Assembly (NCBI RefSeq): GCF_023073335.1
Contig: NZ_JADPJG010000002.1
Location: forward strand, 62,001 to 126,000
Source of the DNA: Bradyrhizobium sp. 21
GTDB taxonomy: Bacteria > Pseudomonadota > Alphaproteobacteria > Rhizobiales > Xanthobacteraceae
DNA length: 64,000 bases
Direction: 5' to 3'
Below the pieces are notes generated by a model. The model saw only the letters and a list, made by a program, of their open reading frames with translations. It did no database searches and was not told the DNA's origin. Position numbers and translations under genes: made by a program. Of this stretch, positions 25,116 to 33,808 are shown one piece after another (position 1 is the first letter of the stretch; each line of letters begins with the position of its first letter).

Positions 25116-25144
25116 TTCCGTGATCGTGATCCCCCGGAGTCGTA

Positions 25145-25660
25145 ATGACCGAAATATCGATGCCACCGAACCCGTCGCTATGGCGCCGAGCAACGGCGGC
25201 CTATGCAAAACTGCTGGAAATCCTGCTCGCCGCCTCTGTCGGCCTTCTGGTCATTCCCGTCACGTTGCAGATCATCTCGCGCTACACGCCCTTGATTCCG
25301 TCCTACATCTGGACCGAGGAAATGGCACGGTTCATGTTCATCTGGACGATCATGATCGGTGCCATGGTCGGCATCAGAGAGTCGCAGCATTTTGAAGTCG
25401 ACGTCTGGCCTGACCTGTCACGCCGAAGCGAAGCCTTGGTGCGGATTCTCGCGCGGCTCGGCGTGCTGGCGCTGGCGCTGGTGTTCGTATCCGCTGGCAT
25501 CGAGTTCACCCGCTTTGCCTGGAACAGAACGTCGGAGCTGGCCGATCTGCCGCTTTGGCTGATCCACGTCGCCTGGCCGGTTGCCGGCGTGACCTGGATC
25601 GTGTTCGCCGGTGAACAGATTATCGACGAGATACGGATTCTGGTTGGGGCAAATCAATGA
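25145..25660 (+). CDS. dctQ: TRAP transporter small permease (DctQ)
   Basis: A 171-residue membrane protein with four hydrophobic segments. PSYIWTEEMARFMFIWTIMI is the DctQ signature, followed by ESQHFEVDVWPDL. DctQ couples the binding protein to the large DctM subunit, in the inner membrane. GGAG lies before the start. The stop overlaps the start of dctM by four bases, so the two are translationally coupled. Confidence 0.9.
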   Translation: MTEISMPPNPSLWRRATAAYAKLLEILLAASVGLLVIPVTLQIISRYTPLIPSYIWTEEMARFMFIWTIMIGAMVGIRESQHFEVDVWPDLSRRSEALVRILARLGVLALALVFVSAGIEFTRFAWNRTSELADLPLWLIHVAWPVAGVTWIVFAGEQIIDEIRILVGANQ

Positions 25661-26976
25661 GCGGCAATATTCTTTCTGCCGGACAGGCTGCGATGGTCCT
25701 GTTCGGGACTTTCGTTGGCCTGCTCATCATACGCGTGCCGGTCGCCTTCGCGCTTGGCCTTGCCTGCGTGCCGATCCTGCTGATCGAGCCGCATCTGTCG
25801 CTGATGGCGCTCGCGCAGGAAACCTTCAATGCCTACAATTCGTTCATCCTGCTGGCGGTGCCGTTCTTCCTGCTCACCGCCAATTTGATGAGCATCGGCG
25901 GCATCACCGACCGGCTGGTGGCGCTGTCGCGCTCGATGGTCGGGCACTGGCCAGGGTCGCTGGCGCAGATCAACGTCGTGCTGTCGGTGTTCTTTGCCGG
26001 CATCTCCGGCTCCTCCACCGCGGACGCGGCGAGCCAGTCCAAGATCTTCATCGATGCCCAGACCAAGGAGGGCTACGACCTCTCGTTCTCCATCGCGATC
26101 ACCGCGGTTTCGGCCGTGCTCGCCGTCATCATCCCGCCCTCGATCCTGATGATCGTGTGGGGTGGACTGATCTCGACCTCGATCGCCGCGATGTATCTCG
26201 CGGGCATCGTGCCGGGATTGCTGATCGCCGGAGCGCAGATGGCGACAGTGCATATCTATGCCGTGCGACGAGGTTACCCGACCTATCCGAAGGACACCTG
26301 GAGGGAGATGTGCTGCGCCATCTGGCGCTCGATACCGGCGCTGATGACGCCCTTCATCATTGTCGGCGGCATCCTGCTGGGGTGGTTCACCGCGACCGAA
26401 TCCGCCTGCGTCGCGGTGCTTTATTCCGTAGCGCTATCGACATTCTTTTACCGTGAAACCGGCGCGCGCGAACTCTACAAGGCTTTGCTCGACACCGGCC
26501 GTCTCGCGGGCGTCGCGCTGTTCTGCGTGGGCACCGCCAGCGCGTTCGGCTGGCTGCTGGCTTATTACAGGATCCCGCAGGAGCTGCTGGCCAACGTCTC
26601 GACCTGGGGCATGGGCGCGATCGGGGCCGGCTTCTTCATCGCGTTCTGCTTTCTGGTGGTGGGCTGCTTCCTCGACGCCATTCCGGCGATCATCATCGTC
26701 GGCACCGTTCTCGAACCGCTGGCGAAATCGGTGGACCTTCATCCGGTGCAGTTTGCGATCATCTCGATCGTCTCGCTCGCCTTCGGATTGGTGACGCCGC
26801 CTTATGGCTTGTGCTTGATGATCGCCTGTTCGATCGCAGGGGTGCGGCTGCGCTATGCGCTGAAGGACACGGTGATCATGCTGATCCCCATGCTGCTCGT
26901 GCTGGCGGCGCTCATCATTTGGCCCAGCGTTTCCCTGTTCCTGCCGCGCCTGATCGTGCCGGAGATGCTGAAATGA
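25657..26976 (+). CDS. dctM: TRAP transporter large permease (DctM)
   Basis: A 439-residue membrane protein with 11-12 hydrophobic segments. SGSSTADAASQSKIFIDAQT and IPPSILMIVWGGLISTSIAA are the DctM signature regions; LVTPPYGLCLMIACSIAGV is the C-terminal repeat of the same motif. It uses a sodium or proton gradient to import the ligand captured by DctP. Normal length for the family. A hairpin terminator follows at 26986. Confidence 0.92.
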   Translation: MSGNILSAGQAAMVLFGTFVGLLIIRVPVAFALGLACVPILLIEPHLSLMALAQETFNAYNSFILLAVPFFLLTANLMSIGGITDRLVALSRSMVGHWPGSLAQINVVLSVFFAGISGSSTADAASQSKIFIDAQTKEGYDLSFSIAITAVSAVLAVIIPPSILMIVWGGLISTSIAAMYLAGIVPGLLIAGAQMATVHIYAVRRGYPTYPKDTWREMCCAIWRSIPALMTPFIIVGGILLGWFTATESACVAVLYSVALSTFFYRETGARELYKALLDTGRLAGVALFCVGTASAFGWLLAYYRIPQELLANVSTWGMGAIGAGFFIAFCFLVVGCFLDAIPAIIIVGTVLEPLAKSVDLHPVQFAIISIVSLAFGLVTPPYGLCLMIACSIAGVRLRYALKDTVIMLIPMLLVLAALIIWPSVSLFLPRLIVPEMLK

Positions 26977-26985
26977 GCGAAGCTT

Positions 26986-27025
26986 GATCCCGCGGCTCTG
27001 ATGCCGCGGGATCGGTGCATTTTTC
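26986..27025 (+). terminator. Terminator after the TRAP operon
   Basis: GATCCCGCGGC and GCCGCGGGATC form an 11-bp perfect stem with a six-base loop; TTTTT follows six bases after the stem. It lies ten bases after dctM and in front of the convergent serine hydrolase gene. Confidence 0.65.
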
Positions 27026-28300
27026 TCAGAGATTGCTCTCGGTGATCGCGGCGTAAACCATGCTGCGCAGCTCGCGCCGGATCGGGTAGGCGCTCGACGG
27101 CAGCACCTGCGTCATGAAGATGGTGATCAGCTCCTCGGCCGGGTCGATCCAGAACGAGGTGGTGGCCGCGCCGCCCCAATTGTATTCACCGGGGCTGCCG
27201 GCGACCAGCGTCTCGGCCGGGCGCATGGTCACTGCGAAGCCGAGGCCGAAGCCGATGCCGTTGTAGGCGGCTTCCGCAAACAGCGAGCGGGACACTTCCG
27301 GCAGCGCGCGTCCACCCGGAATGTGGTTGGCCGTCATCAGCGCCAGGGTCTTCGGGCCGATCAGCCTGACGCCGCCGAGCTCGCCGCCATTGAGCAGCGC
27401 ACGGCAGAACGTGAGATAGTCGGCAACGGTCGAGCACAAGCCGCCGCCGCCCGAGATGAAGGAGGGCGGGACGAGGAACGAGCTCGTCGCCGGATCGTCC
27501 TGGAGGGTCAGGCCCTCGCGCCGCTGGCCGGCATGGAAGGTCATGCCGCCGCCCGGATCGGCAGAGTAACAGGCGGCGAACCGGTGGGCCTTGGACGCCG
27601 GCACATGGAAATCAGTGTCGGTCATGCCGAGCGGATCGAGGATGCGTGTTTTAAGGAACTGCTCGAACGACATGCCGGAGATCTTGCCGACGAGGTAGCC
27701 GAGCACGTCGGTCGAAACCGAGTAGTTCCAGGCCTCGCCCGGCGAGAACTCCAGCGGAATTTTCGCGAGGCTCTCGATCATGGTCTGGAGCGTGCCTGAC
27801 TTCTCGACCTCGCCGATCTTTTCAGCGCGGTAGGCGGCATCGACGTTCGAGCGCTGCTGGAAGCCGTAAGTCAGGCCGGAGGTGTGGCGCAGGAGGTCGA
27901 CGATCAGCATCGGCCGCGACGGCGGACGGGTCAGGAAGGATGGCGCGGTGCCGGCGACGAACACGCCGAGATCCTTCCATGCCGGAATGTATTTGGCGAC
28001 AGGCTCGTCGATCGCGACGAGGCCTTGCTCGACCAGCATCATGAAGGCGACGCTGGTGAGCGGCTTGGTCATGGAGTAGATGCGGTAGATGGTGTCGTCC
28101 TTGACCGGCAGCTTGCGCTCGACGTCGGCAAAGCCCTGAACGGAGCTGTGGGCGATCTTGCCGCGGCGATAGACCATGAGGTGCGTGCCCGGGAAGCGGC
28201 GGGCATCGATGTACCGGCCCTTCAGATGCGCATCGATACGGTCGAGTGCGGCCTTGGATATGCCGACGGATTCGGGTGAGGCGGGGGTAGGGGCGAGCAT
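27026..28300 (-). CDS. Serine hydrolase of the beta-lactamase class C family
   Basis: A 424-residue protein with the serine beta-lactamase/esterase fold. The S-x-x-K motif is SMTK (Ser76, Lys79). The Y-x-N motif is replaced by YSV in NYSVSTDVLGYL, as in the EstB-type esterases. GEYNWGGAATTSFWIDP corresponds to the third motif. No signal peptide is visible, so it is probably a cytosolic esterase rather than a beta-lactamase. Substrate unknown. It is convergent with the TRAP operon and divergent from the dioxygenase gene. Confidence 0.88.
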   Translation of the reverse strand: MLAPTPASPESVGISKAALDRIDAHLKGRYIDARRFPGTHLMVYRRGKIAHSSVQGFADVERKLPVKDDTIYRIYSMTKPLTSVAFMMLVEQGLVAIDEPVAKYIPAWKDLGVFVAGTAPSFLTRPPSRPMLIVDLLRHTSGLTYGFQQRSNVDAAYRAEKIGEVEKSGTLQTMIESLAKIPLEFSPGEAWNYSVSTDVLGYLVGKISGMSFEQFLKTRILDPLGMTDTDFHVPASKAHRFAACYSADPGGGMTFHAGQRREGLTLQDDPATSSFLVPPSFISGGGGLCSTVADYLTFCRALLNGGELGGVRLIGPKTLALMTANHIPGGRALPEVSRSLFAEAAYNGIGFGLGFAVTMRPAETLVAGSPGEYNWGGAATTSFWIDPAEELITIFMTQVLPSSAYPIRRELRSMVYAAITESNL

Positions 28301-28474
28301 TGGTTCCTCCGGGCAGTTTCTCGGAAGGTTGATAGCCGAAATGGTGGCCTCATTCCAAGCCGGTCCGGCTTAACGCGACCCGGCCGACTGGTGTAGGCTC
28401 CCACCTTGGAACGCCTCCAAGGAGCCCCAAGGCCCCTTCATGGGGCCAACGAGAAAATCGCAGGCAAACGCACC

Positions 28475-29392
28475 ATGACCCAGTTCAACGAGACCGAACT
28501 CACCGAGGCCGTCGTCGGCAGCTTCGACAGAACGCCGAACCCGCGCGCGAAATTCCTGCTCCAGGAATTGGTGAAGTCGCTGCACGATTACGTGAGCAAG
28601 ACCGGTCTCACCTTCGAGGAATGGGACTACGCCATCGATTTCCTGACCCGCACCGGCCAGAAATGCACGGACACCCGGCAGGAATTCATCCTCCTGTCCG
28701 ACGTGCTCGGCGTCTCCATGCTGGTCGACGCGGTCAATCACCGTGAGCGCGAGGGCGCCACCCAGACCACCGTGCTCGGGCCGTTCTATGTCGGCGAGCA
28801 CAAGGTGACGGCGCACGGCACTGACATCTCTCCGAACAATCAAACCGGCGAGCGGATGTTCGTGCAGAGCCGCGTCACCGACCTCGCGGGCAAGCCGCTT
28901 GCAAACGTCCCCGTCGACGTCTGGCATGCCGATGACGATGGCTTCTACGATTCACAGAAGCCGAACTATGACGAGGTCGGCGCCTCGGCACGGGCGCGCT
29001 TCATCACCGATGCCGACGGCCGCTTCTTCTTCCGCACTATTTTGCCGTGCAGCTATCCGATCCCGACAGACGGACCGGTCGGCGAGATGATCATGCAGAC
29101 CCACCGTCATCCGATGCGGCCGGCGCATGTGCACTTCCTGGTCAATGCCAAGGGCTACGAGCCGCTGATCACCCACGTCTTCATGGATGGCGACAAATAT
29201 CTCGATTCCGACGTGGTGTTCGGGGTCAAGGACGAGCTCGTCGCCAAGGTCGAGGCGCGCAACGATCCGGCGATGCCTGATGGCAGCAGGGCGAACGGCC
29301 GGTGGCATTTGATGAGTTACGAATTCCACCTCAAGCGGGGCGGCGGCATGGCGCCGAAACCGCTGGGGGTGAAGAGCGAGGAGCCGGCGTGA
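28475..29392 (+). CDS. Intradiol ring-cleavage dioxygenase (catechol/hydroxyquinol 1,2-dioxygenase type)
   Basis: A 305-residue enzyme. An N-terminal dioxygenase domain (residues 1-100) precedes the catalytic beta-sandwich. Non-heme iron ligands are expected at the tyrosine in GFYDSQKPNY, Tyr194 in SYPIPTDGP, and the two histidines in HRHPMRPAHVHF. GPFYVGEH and the end SDVVFGVKDEL are typical of the hydroxyquinol/catechol branch. It cleaves an aromatic diol between the hydroxyls, giving a muconate or maleylacetate precursor. No other aromatic-pathway gene is adjacent except the unassigned neighbours. Confidence 0.87.
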   Translation: MTQFNETELTEAVVGSFDRTPNPRAKFLLQELVKSLHDYVSKTGLTFEEWDYAIDFLTRTGQKCTDTRQEFILLSDVLGVSMLVDAVNHREREGATQTTVLGPFYVGEHKVTAHGTDISPNNQTGERMFVQSRVTDLAGKPLANVPVDVWHADDDGFYDSQKPNYDEVGASARARFITDADGRFFFRTILPCSYPIPTDGPVGEMIMQTHRHPMRPAHVHFLVNAKGYEPLITHVFMDGDKYLDSDVVFGVKDELVAKVEARNDPAMPDGSRANGRWHLMSYEFHLKRGGGMAPKPLGVKSEEPA

Positions 29393-29416
29393 GGCTCGGT
29401 ATCTCGGGATGTATGG

Positions 29417-30307
29417 TCATCCCGCGATGTAGGCCGCGAGCTCGTCGGGCGTTCCCTTCGGGAAGGCTTCCTTCAGATAATCGAGAAAGGCGGACACGCG
29501 CGCACTCAGCAATCGCCGCGATGGGTAGAGCGTCCATAGTGCGATGTCGGATCCGACATCGCCCCAGCGGACCAGCGTGCCGGCGGCCAGATCGTGACTG
29601 ACGAGCGACAGAGGCAGCCGTGCAGCGCCGACGCCGGCTCGAACCGCGTCGCGAACCATCATGAGCGATGATAGACGAAGCACCGGATCGACGGCGATAC
29701 GCGACGTGCCGCTTGGTCGCCTGATGTCCCACGCCGCAGCCTCGTCGCCCGTTCCGCGCACGATAGCCGGCACGGTGAGGTCGTTCTTCGGCCGTTTCAG
29801 CGTGGGGCTGGCTACGACCACCAACCGGTCACGCAAAAAGATGCGTCCGACCAGGCTTTCATCCGGGTCGGGATTGACCCGGATCACGAGGTCAAAACCT
29901 TCCTCGATCATGTCGACATGCCGATCATCCGTCGTGACCTCGAGCCGGACTTGGGGATGCCTGAGCGCGAAGCCGGCCGCGAGCCGGCCCATCGCAGTTT
30001 GCGAAAAGAGCATTGGAGCGCTGATCCGTAACCTGCCTTTTGGCTTGTCGCCGCCCGAGGCGATTGCTGCCGCCGTCTCGTCCAGCTCGGTAAGAAGCGC
30101 TCCCGTCCGCTCGTAGAGCGTTCGTCCTTCCTGGGTGAGCTTGAGCGTGCGTCCGCCGCGCTCGAAGAGACGCAAATCGAGGCTGCTTTCAAGCTCGGAC
30201 ACGCGCCGGGACAAGGTCGCTTTTGGACGTCCCGCTGCGCGGGCGGCCTTTCCGAACCCTCCGTGACGGGCGACGAGATTGAAGTCGGCGAGGGCAAGCA
30301 AATCCAT
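29417..30307 (-). CDS. LysR-family transcriptional regulator
   Basis: A 296-residue LysR protein: MDLLALADFNLVARHGGFGK opens the helix-turn-helix (AARAAGRPKATLSRRVSELE), then a substrate-binding domain begins near GRLRISAPMLFSQTAMG. The start at 30307 has GGTGGA upstream; a GTG four codons earlier does not. It is divergent from the NmrA-like gene, the usual arrangement for LysR control, so that gene and its follower are likely targets. Confidence 0.87.
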   Translation of the reverse strand: MDLLALADFNLVARHGGFGKAARAAGRPKATLSRRVSELESSLDLRLFERGGRTLKLTQEGRTLYERTGALLTELDETAAAIASGGDKPKGRLRISAPMLFSQTAMGRLAAGFALRHPQVRLEVTTDDRHVDMIEEGFDLVIRVNPDPDESLVGRIFLRDRLVVVASPTLKRPKNDLTVPAIVRGTGDEAAAWDIRRPSGTSRIAVDPVLRLSSLMMVRDAVRAGVGAARLPLSLVSHDLAAGTLVRWGDVGSDIALWTLYPSRRLLSARVSAFLDYLKEAFPKGTPDELAAYIAG

Positions 30308-30410
30308 CTGTTCCACCAATGAGACGGTATGTCCAAATATAGCGTCTATCGGCTCGCATGTGGATCACTAATTTCCGAGGTGTCTTCTGACCCCAACCCG
30401 GAGTGATCCC

Positions 30411-31280
30411 ATGACCATCCTCGTTACCGGCGCAACCGGCGCCGTTGGCCGCCAAGTTGTCGAACAGCTCGTCAAGCGCGGCGCCGATGTCCGCGCGCTC
30501 GCACGCGATCCCGCGAAGGCAAACCTTCCGGCAGGCGTCACCGTCGTGCAGGGCGACCTGCTCGATGTCGATTCGCTGCGCGGCGCGTTCGCGGGCGTCT
30601 CCACCCTGTTCCTGCTCAACGCCGTCGTTCCCGATGAATTCACCCAGGCGCTGATCGCGCTCAATTTGGCTCGCGAGGCGGGCGTCGAGCGGATCGTTTA
30701 CCTCTCGGTGATCCATAGCGATCGCTACGTGAACGTGCCGCACTTTGCGGGCAAGTTCGGCGTCGAGCGGATGATCGAGCAGATGGGCTTCAACGCCACC
30801 ATCCTGCGCCCGGCTTACTTCATGAACAACGATCTCACGATCAAGGACGTGGTGACCGGATACGGCATCTACCCGATGCCGATCGGCAGCAAGGGGCTGG
30901 CCATGATCGACGCGCGCGACATCGGTGAGATCGCGGCAATCGAGCTCATTCGCCGCGAGCGGGCCGCAGCGCCGCTTCCGCTTGCACGGATCAATCTCGT
31001 CGGTCCCGATACGCTGACCGGTGCGACAGCCGCAGCCGTCTGGTCCGAGGTGCTGGGTCGCACGATCGCCTATCCCGGCGACGACACTGCCGGCTTCGAG
31101 AAGAACCTCAGGCAGTTCATGCCGAGCTGGATGGCTTTCGACATGCGGCTGATGAGCGAGCGTTTCCTCACCGAAGGAATGGTCCCCGAGGCCGGCGATG
31201 TCGAGCGCCTGACCGCGCTGCTCGGCCGTCCCCTGCGCTCCTATCGCGACTTGGTCTCCGAGATCACGACCGCTGCCTGA
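30411..31280 (+). CDS. NmrA-like NAD(P)H-binding protein
   Basis: A 289-residue atypical short-chain dehydrogenase fold. MTILVTGATGAVGRQVVEQL is the glycine-rich dinucleotide motif; LVKRGADVRALARDPAKANL gives the second strand with Arg for NADP preference. The catalytic tyrosine-lysine pair of classical enzymes is not evident, as in NmrA-type redox sensors and azoreductase-like family members. GGAG precedes the start. A second NAD(P)H-binding gene follows 40 bases later, so the two probably form an operon divergent from LysR. Confidence 0.85.
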   Translation: MTILVTGATGAVGRQVVEQLVKRGADVRALARDPAKANLPAGVTVVQGDLLDVDSLRGAFAGVSTLFLLNAVVPDEFTQALIALNLAREAGVERIVYLSVIHSDRYVNVPHFAGKFGVERMIEQMGFNATILRPAYFMNNDLTIKDVVTGYGIYPMPIGSKGLAMIDARDIGEIAAIELIRRERAAAPLPLARINLVGPDTLTGATAAAVWSEVLGRTIAYPGDDTAGFEKNLRQFMPSWMAFDMRLMSERFLTEGMVPEAGDVERLTALLGRPLRSYRDLVSEITTAA

Positions 31281-31320
31281 CGGCAGCGGCATCACCGGGC
31301 CACCAACAAGGAATTCCATC

Positions 31321-31980
31321 ATGACCTATTCGACTGCCACCACTGCCCCGCCGAACATCCTGGTCCTTGGGGCGACCGGCCCCACCGGCCGCCTGATCGT
31401 CAGCCAGGCCGTGGCGCGAGGGTACGACGTCACGGTGCTTGTGCGTTCAGCCGGGAAGGCGAGCAACCTGAAGGGGGCGAAGCTCGTCATCGGTGACGCT
31501 CGCGACGAGACCGCCTTGCGGCAGGCGCTCAAAGGCCGCGACGCCGTCGTCAGCGCGCTCGGCACACCGGCGAGCCCCTTCCGCGAGGTGACGCTGCTCT
31601 CGGCGGCATCACGCGCGCTTGTGAGCGCGATGAAAGCCGAGCAGGTCTCGCGTCTGGTTTGCATCACCGGGATGGGAGCTGGTGACAGTGCCGGGCACGG
31701 CGGCTTTCTTTTCGACAAGCTGATCTTCCCGCTGCTCCTGCGCAAAGTATATGCCGACAAGAACCGGCAGGAGGCTGTCGTCAGAGACAGCGGGCTCGAT
31801 TGGGTTCTCGTTCGCCCTTCGGTGCTGAACGACAAGCCCGGCCGCGGCGCCGTCAAAGCGCTCACCGATCTCGCGGGCTTCCATGGCGGAACCATATCGC
31901 GGAAAGACGTGGCGAGATTCGTCCTGGACCAGGTGCGCGCGGATACGTGGCTGCATCGTTCTCCACTGATCACGTGGTGA
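31321..31980 (+). CDS. NAD(P)H-binding protein (atypical SDR, YwnB/BLVRB type)
   Basis: A 219-residue protein with ILVLGATGPTGRLIVSQAVA as the dinucleotide motif, DAVVSALGTPASPFREVTLL, and RLVCITGMGAGDSAGHGG in the region of the atypical SDR fold related to biliverdin-IX beta reductase and YwnB. It is a cytosolic oxidoreductase or NADPH sensor without a known substrate. AAGGA precedes the start. It is second in the unit begun by the NmrA-like gene. Confidence 0.84.
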   Translation: MTYSTATTAPPNILVLGATGPTGRLIVSQAVARGYDVTVLVRSAGKASNLKGAKLVIGDARDETALRQALKGRDAVVSALGTPASPFREVTLLSAASRALVSAMKAEQVSRLVCITGMGAGDSAGHGGFLFDKLIFPLLLRKVYADKNRQEAVVRDSGLDWVLVRPSVLNDKPGRGAVKALTDLAGFHGGTISRKDVARFVLDQVRADTWLHRSPLITW

Positions 31981-32011
31981 CCTCCGCGCCTTTGCGAGGC
32001 TTCACTCTCGA

Positions 32012-33742
32012 TCAGCGCGCGTGCAGCAGCGCCAGCAGCACGACGACCGCGCAGGCGAGCGCCGCCGAGGTCAGCTTCCAGAACATCAGCGGGCTGCGCT
32101 CCAGGAGCGGCGTGATCCGCGTGTCGAGATAGGCCGGGTTGGGCGTGCGAAGTTCGTAGACGAACTCGGACAGATCCTCGTGCCGCTTGTAGGGATCCGG
32201 ATGGAGCGCGCGCCTGAGTGCGCCATCGACCCACACAGGCACGTTGTGGTCGCCGTCGGCCGGGCGATATTTGAGCCTCCGCACGTCGGCCTTTTGCCGG
32301 ATCCTGGCGATTTGGCTGCCGTAGGGAAGCTTTCCGGTGAGCATCTGGTAGCAAATCACGGCGAGCGAAAACATATCGGAGCGCGGCGAGCCGCCTTGCC
32401 CGAGAAAATACTCCGGCGCCGTATACTGGACCGTTCCCAGGATGTCGCCGGTCTCGTCCTGCGGCGCGGCCTCGGTCACGCCGGCCACCCTGACCGATCC
32501 GAAGTCGATGATTTTCGCCGTGCCGGTCTTGTCGATCAGGATGTTGTCGGGCCTCAGATCCTGATGCAGCATCTCCATGCGGTGGAAAGCGCGCAGGCCC
32601 GCGGCGATCTGCTCGACCAGTCCGCGGACGGTTTCGAGATCGGGGCGCGGATTGTCGGTCATCCACTGCGTCAGGGTCTGCCCTTCGATGAACTCGGTCG
32701 CAACGTAGAGGTAGCTGCGCCGTCTCGACTGTGACAGCGGCTTCAGCACGTGCGGGCTGTCGATCCGGCGCGCGATCCATTCCTCCATCAGGAAGCGCTT
32801 GCGATAGGCGGCATCGTCGCGCAGGTCGATCGACGGCAGCTTGAGCGCGACCGGCGCGTCGGTCTCCGCATCGACGGCAAGGTAGATATGACTGCGGCTG
32901 CTGCCGTGGATCTCCCGGACGATCCTGTAGCCGTCGAACATCGCTCGCGGCTCCGGCAGCGCCGGAAGCGGCAGTTCGGAGGTCCGGTTGAAGATGCCGG
33001 CGGGGTCCCGCTGCGGCACCGCATCGATGCGGAGGATCTGGACGGTGATGTTGTCGTCGCTGCCGCGCCGGTATGCTTCCTCGACGATCGCCTTCGCCGC
33101 TCCGTCGAGCTCGCCTGCATGTTCGCCGAGCGCGCTGGTGACGAAACGGGGATCGACGAATTCGTAGGCGCCGTCGGTTGCCAGGATGAAGGTATCGCCA
33201 GCCTCGATCTCGAACGCCTGGTAGTCGATCTCGAGCTGCGGATTGATGCCGAGCGCGCGGCCGAGATAGGTCTGCTCCGACGAGACGATGATCCGGTGGT
33301 CGTCGGTCAGCTGCTCGAGCGCCTTGCCGGCGACGCGATAGACGCGGCAGTCACCGACATGGAAGATGTGCGCGGTGGTCGCCTTGATGACCATCGCGGT
33401 CAGGGTGCAGACGTAGCCCTTGTCGCGGTCATAGGCGAATTGGCTCTTCCGCGTCTGCGCGTGCAGCCAGGAATTGGTGGCTTCCAGCACACGGCGGGCG
33501 GACGTCTTCACCGTCCAGGTTTCCGACGTGCAGTAATAGTCCATCAGGAAGCTCTTGACCGCCGACTCGCTGGCGATCTGGCTCACCGTACTGCTCGAGA
33601 TGCCGTCGGCCAGCACGGCGGCCATCCCCTTCAGGCTCAACAGCGGCTCCGCCGGAATGAGGACGCCGTGAAAATCCTGATTGACCGGCTTGCGCCCCTT
33701 GTCGGAGTGCTGCCCGATCGAAATTTGCAGCCCGCCGCTCAT
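32012..33742 (-). CDS. Fused PP2C phosphatase / Ser-Thr protein kinase
   Basis: About 576 residues. Residues 1-235 are a PP2C phosphatase: DKGRKPVNQDFHG, AVLADGISSS, HVGDCRVYRV, LATDGAYEF and RGSDDNITV supply the metal-binding aspartates. Residues 265-525 are a kinase: ALKLPSIDL (lysine), LHQDLRPDNILID (catalytic loop, HQD), IDFGSVRV (DFG). A single membrane segment (KLTSAALACAVVVLLALL) anchors the C-terminus, leaving both domains cytosolic. Proteins of this build recur next to nitrate assimilation genes in other proteobacteria. A control role in nitrate use is inferred. ATG at 33742 or 33754 is possible. Confidence 0.9.
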   Translation of the reverse strand: MSGGLQISIGQHSDKGRKPVNQDFHGVLIPAEPLLSLKGMAAVLADGISSSTVSQIASESAVKSFLMDYYCTSETWTVKTSARRVLEATNSWLHAQTRKSQFAYDRDKGYVCTLTAMVIKATTAHIFHVGDCRVYRVAGKALEQLTDDHRIIVSSEQTYLGRALGINPQLEIDYQAFEIEAGDTFILATDGAYEFVDPRFVTSALGEHAGELDGAAKAIVEEAYRRGSDDNITVQILRIDAVPQRDPAGIFNRTSELPLPALPEPRAMFDGYRIVREIHGSSRSHIYLAVDAETDAPVALKLPSIDLRDDAAYRKRFLMEEWIARRIDSPHVLKPLSQSRRRSYLYVATEFIEGQTLTQWMTDNPRPDLETVRGLVEQIAAGLRAFHRMEMLHQDLRPDNILIDKTGTAKIIDFGSVRVAGVTEAAPQDETGDILGTVQYTAPEYFLGQGGSPRSDMFSLAVICYQMLTGKLPYGSQIARIRQKADVRRLKYRPADGDHNVPVWVDGALRRALHPDPYKRHEDLSEFVYELRTPNPAYLDTRITPLLERSPLMFWKLTSAALACAVVVLLALLHAR

Positions 33743-33760
33743 CCTCGCCACCAATACAAA

Positions 33761-33790
33761 GGGAGCCTCACCTTAACAGGCGAGGCTCCC
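33761..33790 (-). terminator. Hairpin terminator after the nitrite transporter gene
   Basis: GGGAGCCTC and GAGGCTCCC form a 9-bp stem; read on the minus strand the stem is followed by TTTGTATT. It lies between the formate/nitrite transporter gene and the phosphatase/kinase gene, so the two are probably only partly co-transcribed. Confidence 0.6.
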
Positions 33791-33808
33791 TTGTTGAGCA
33801 TGAATTGA

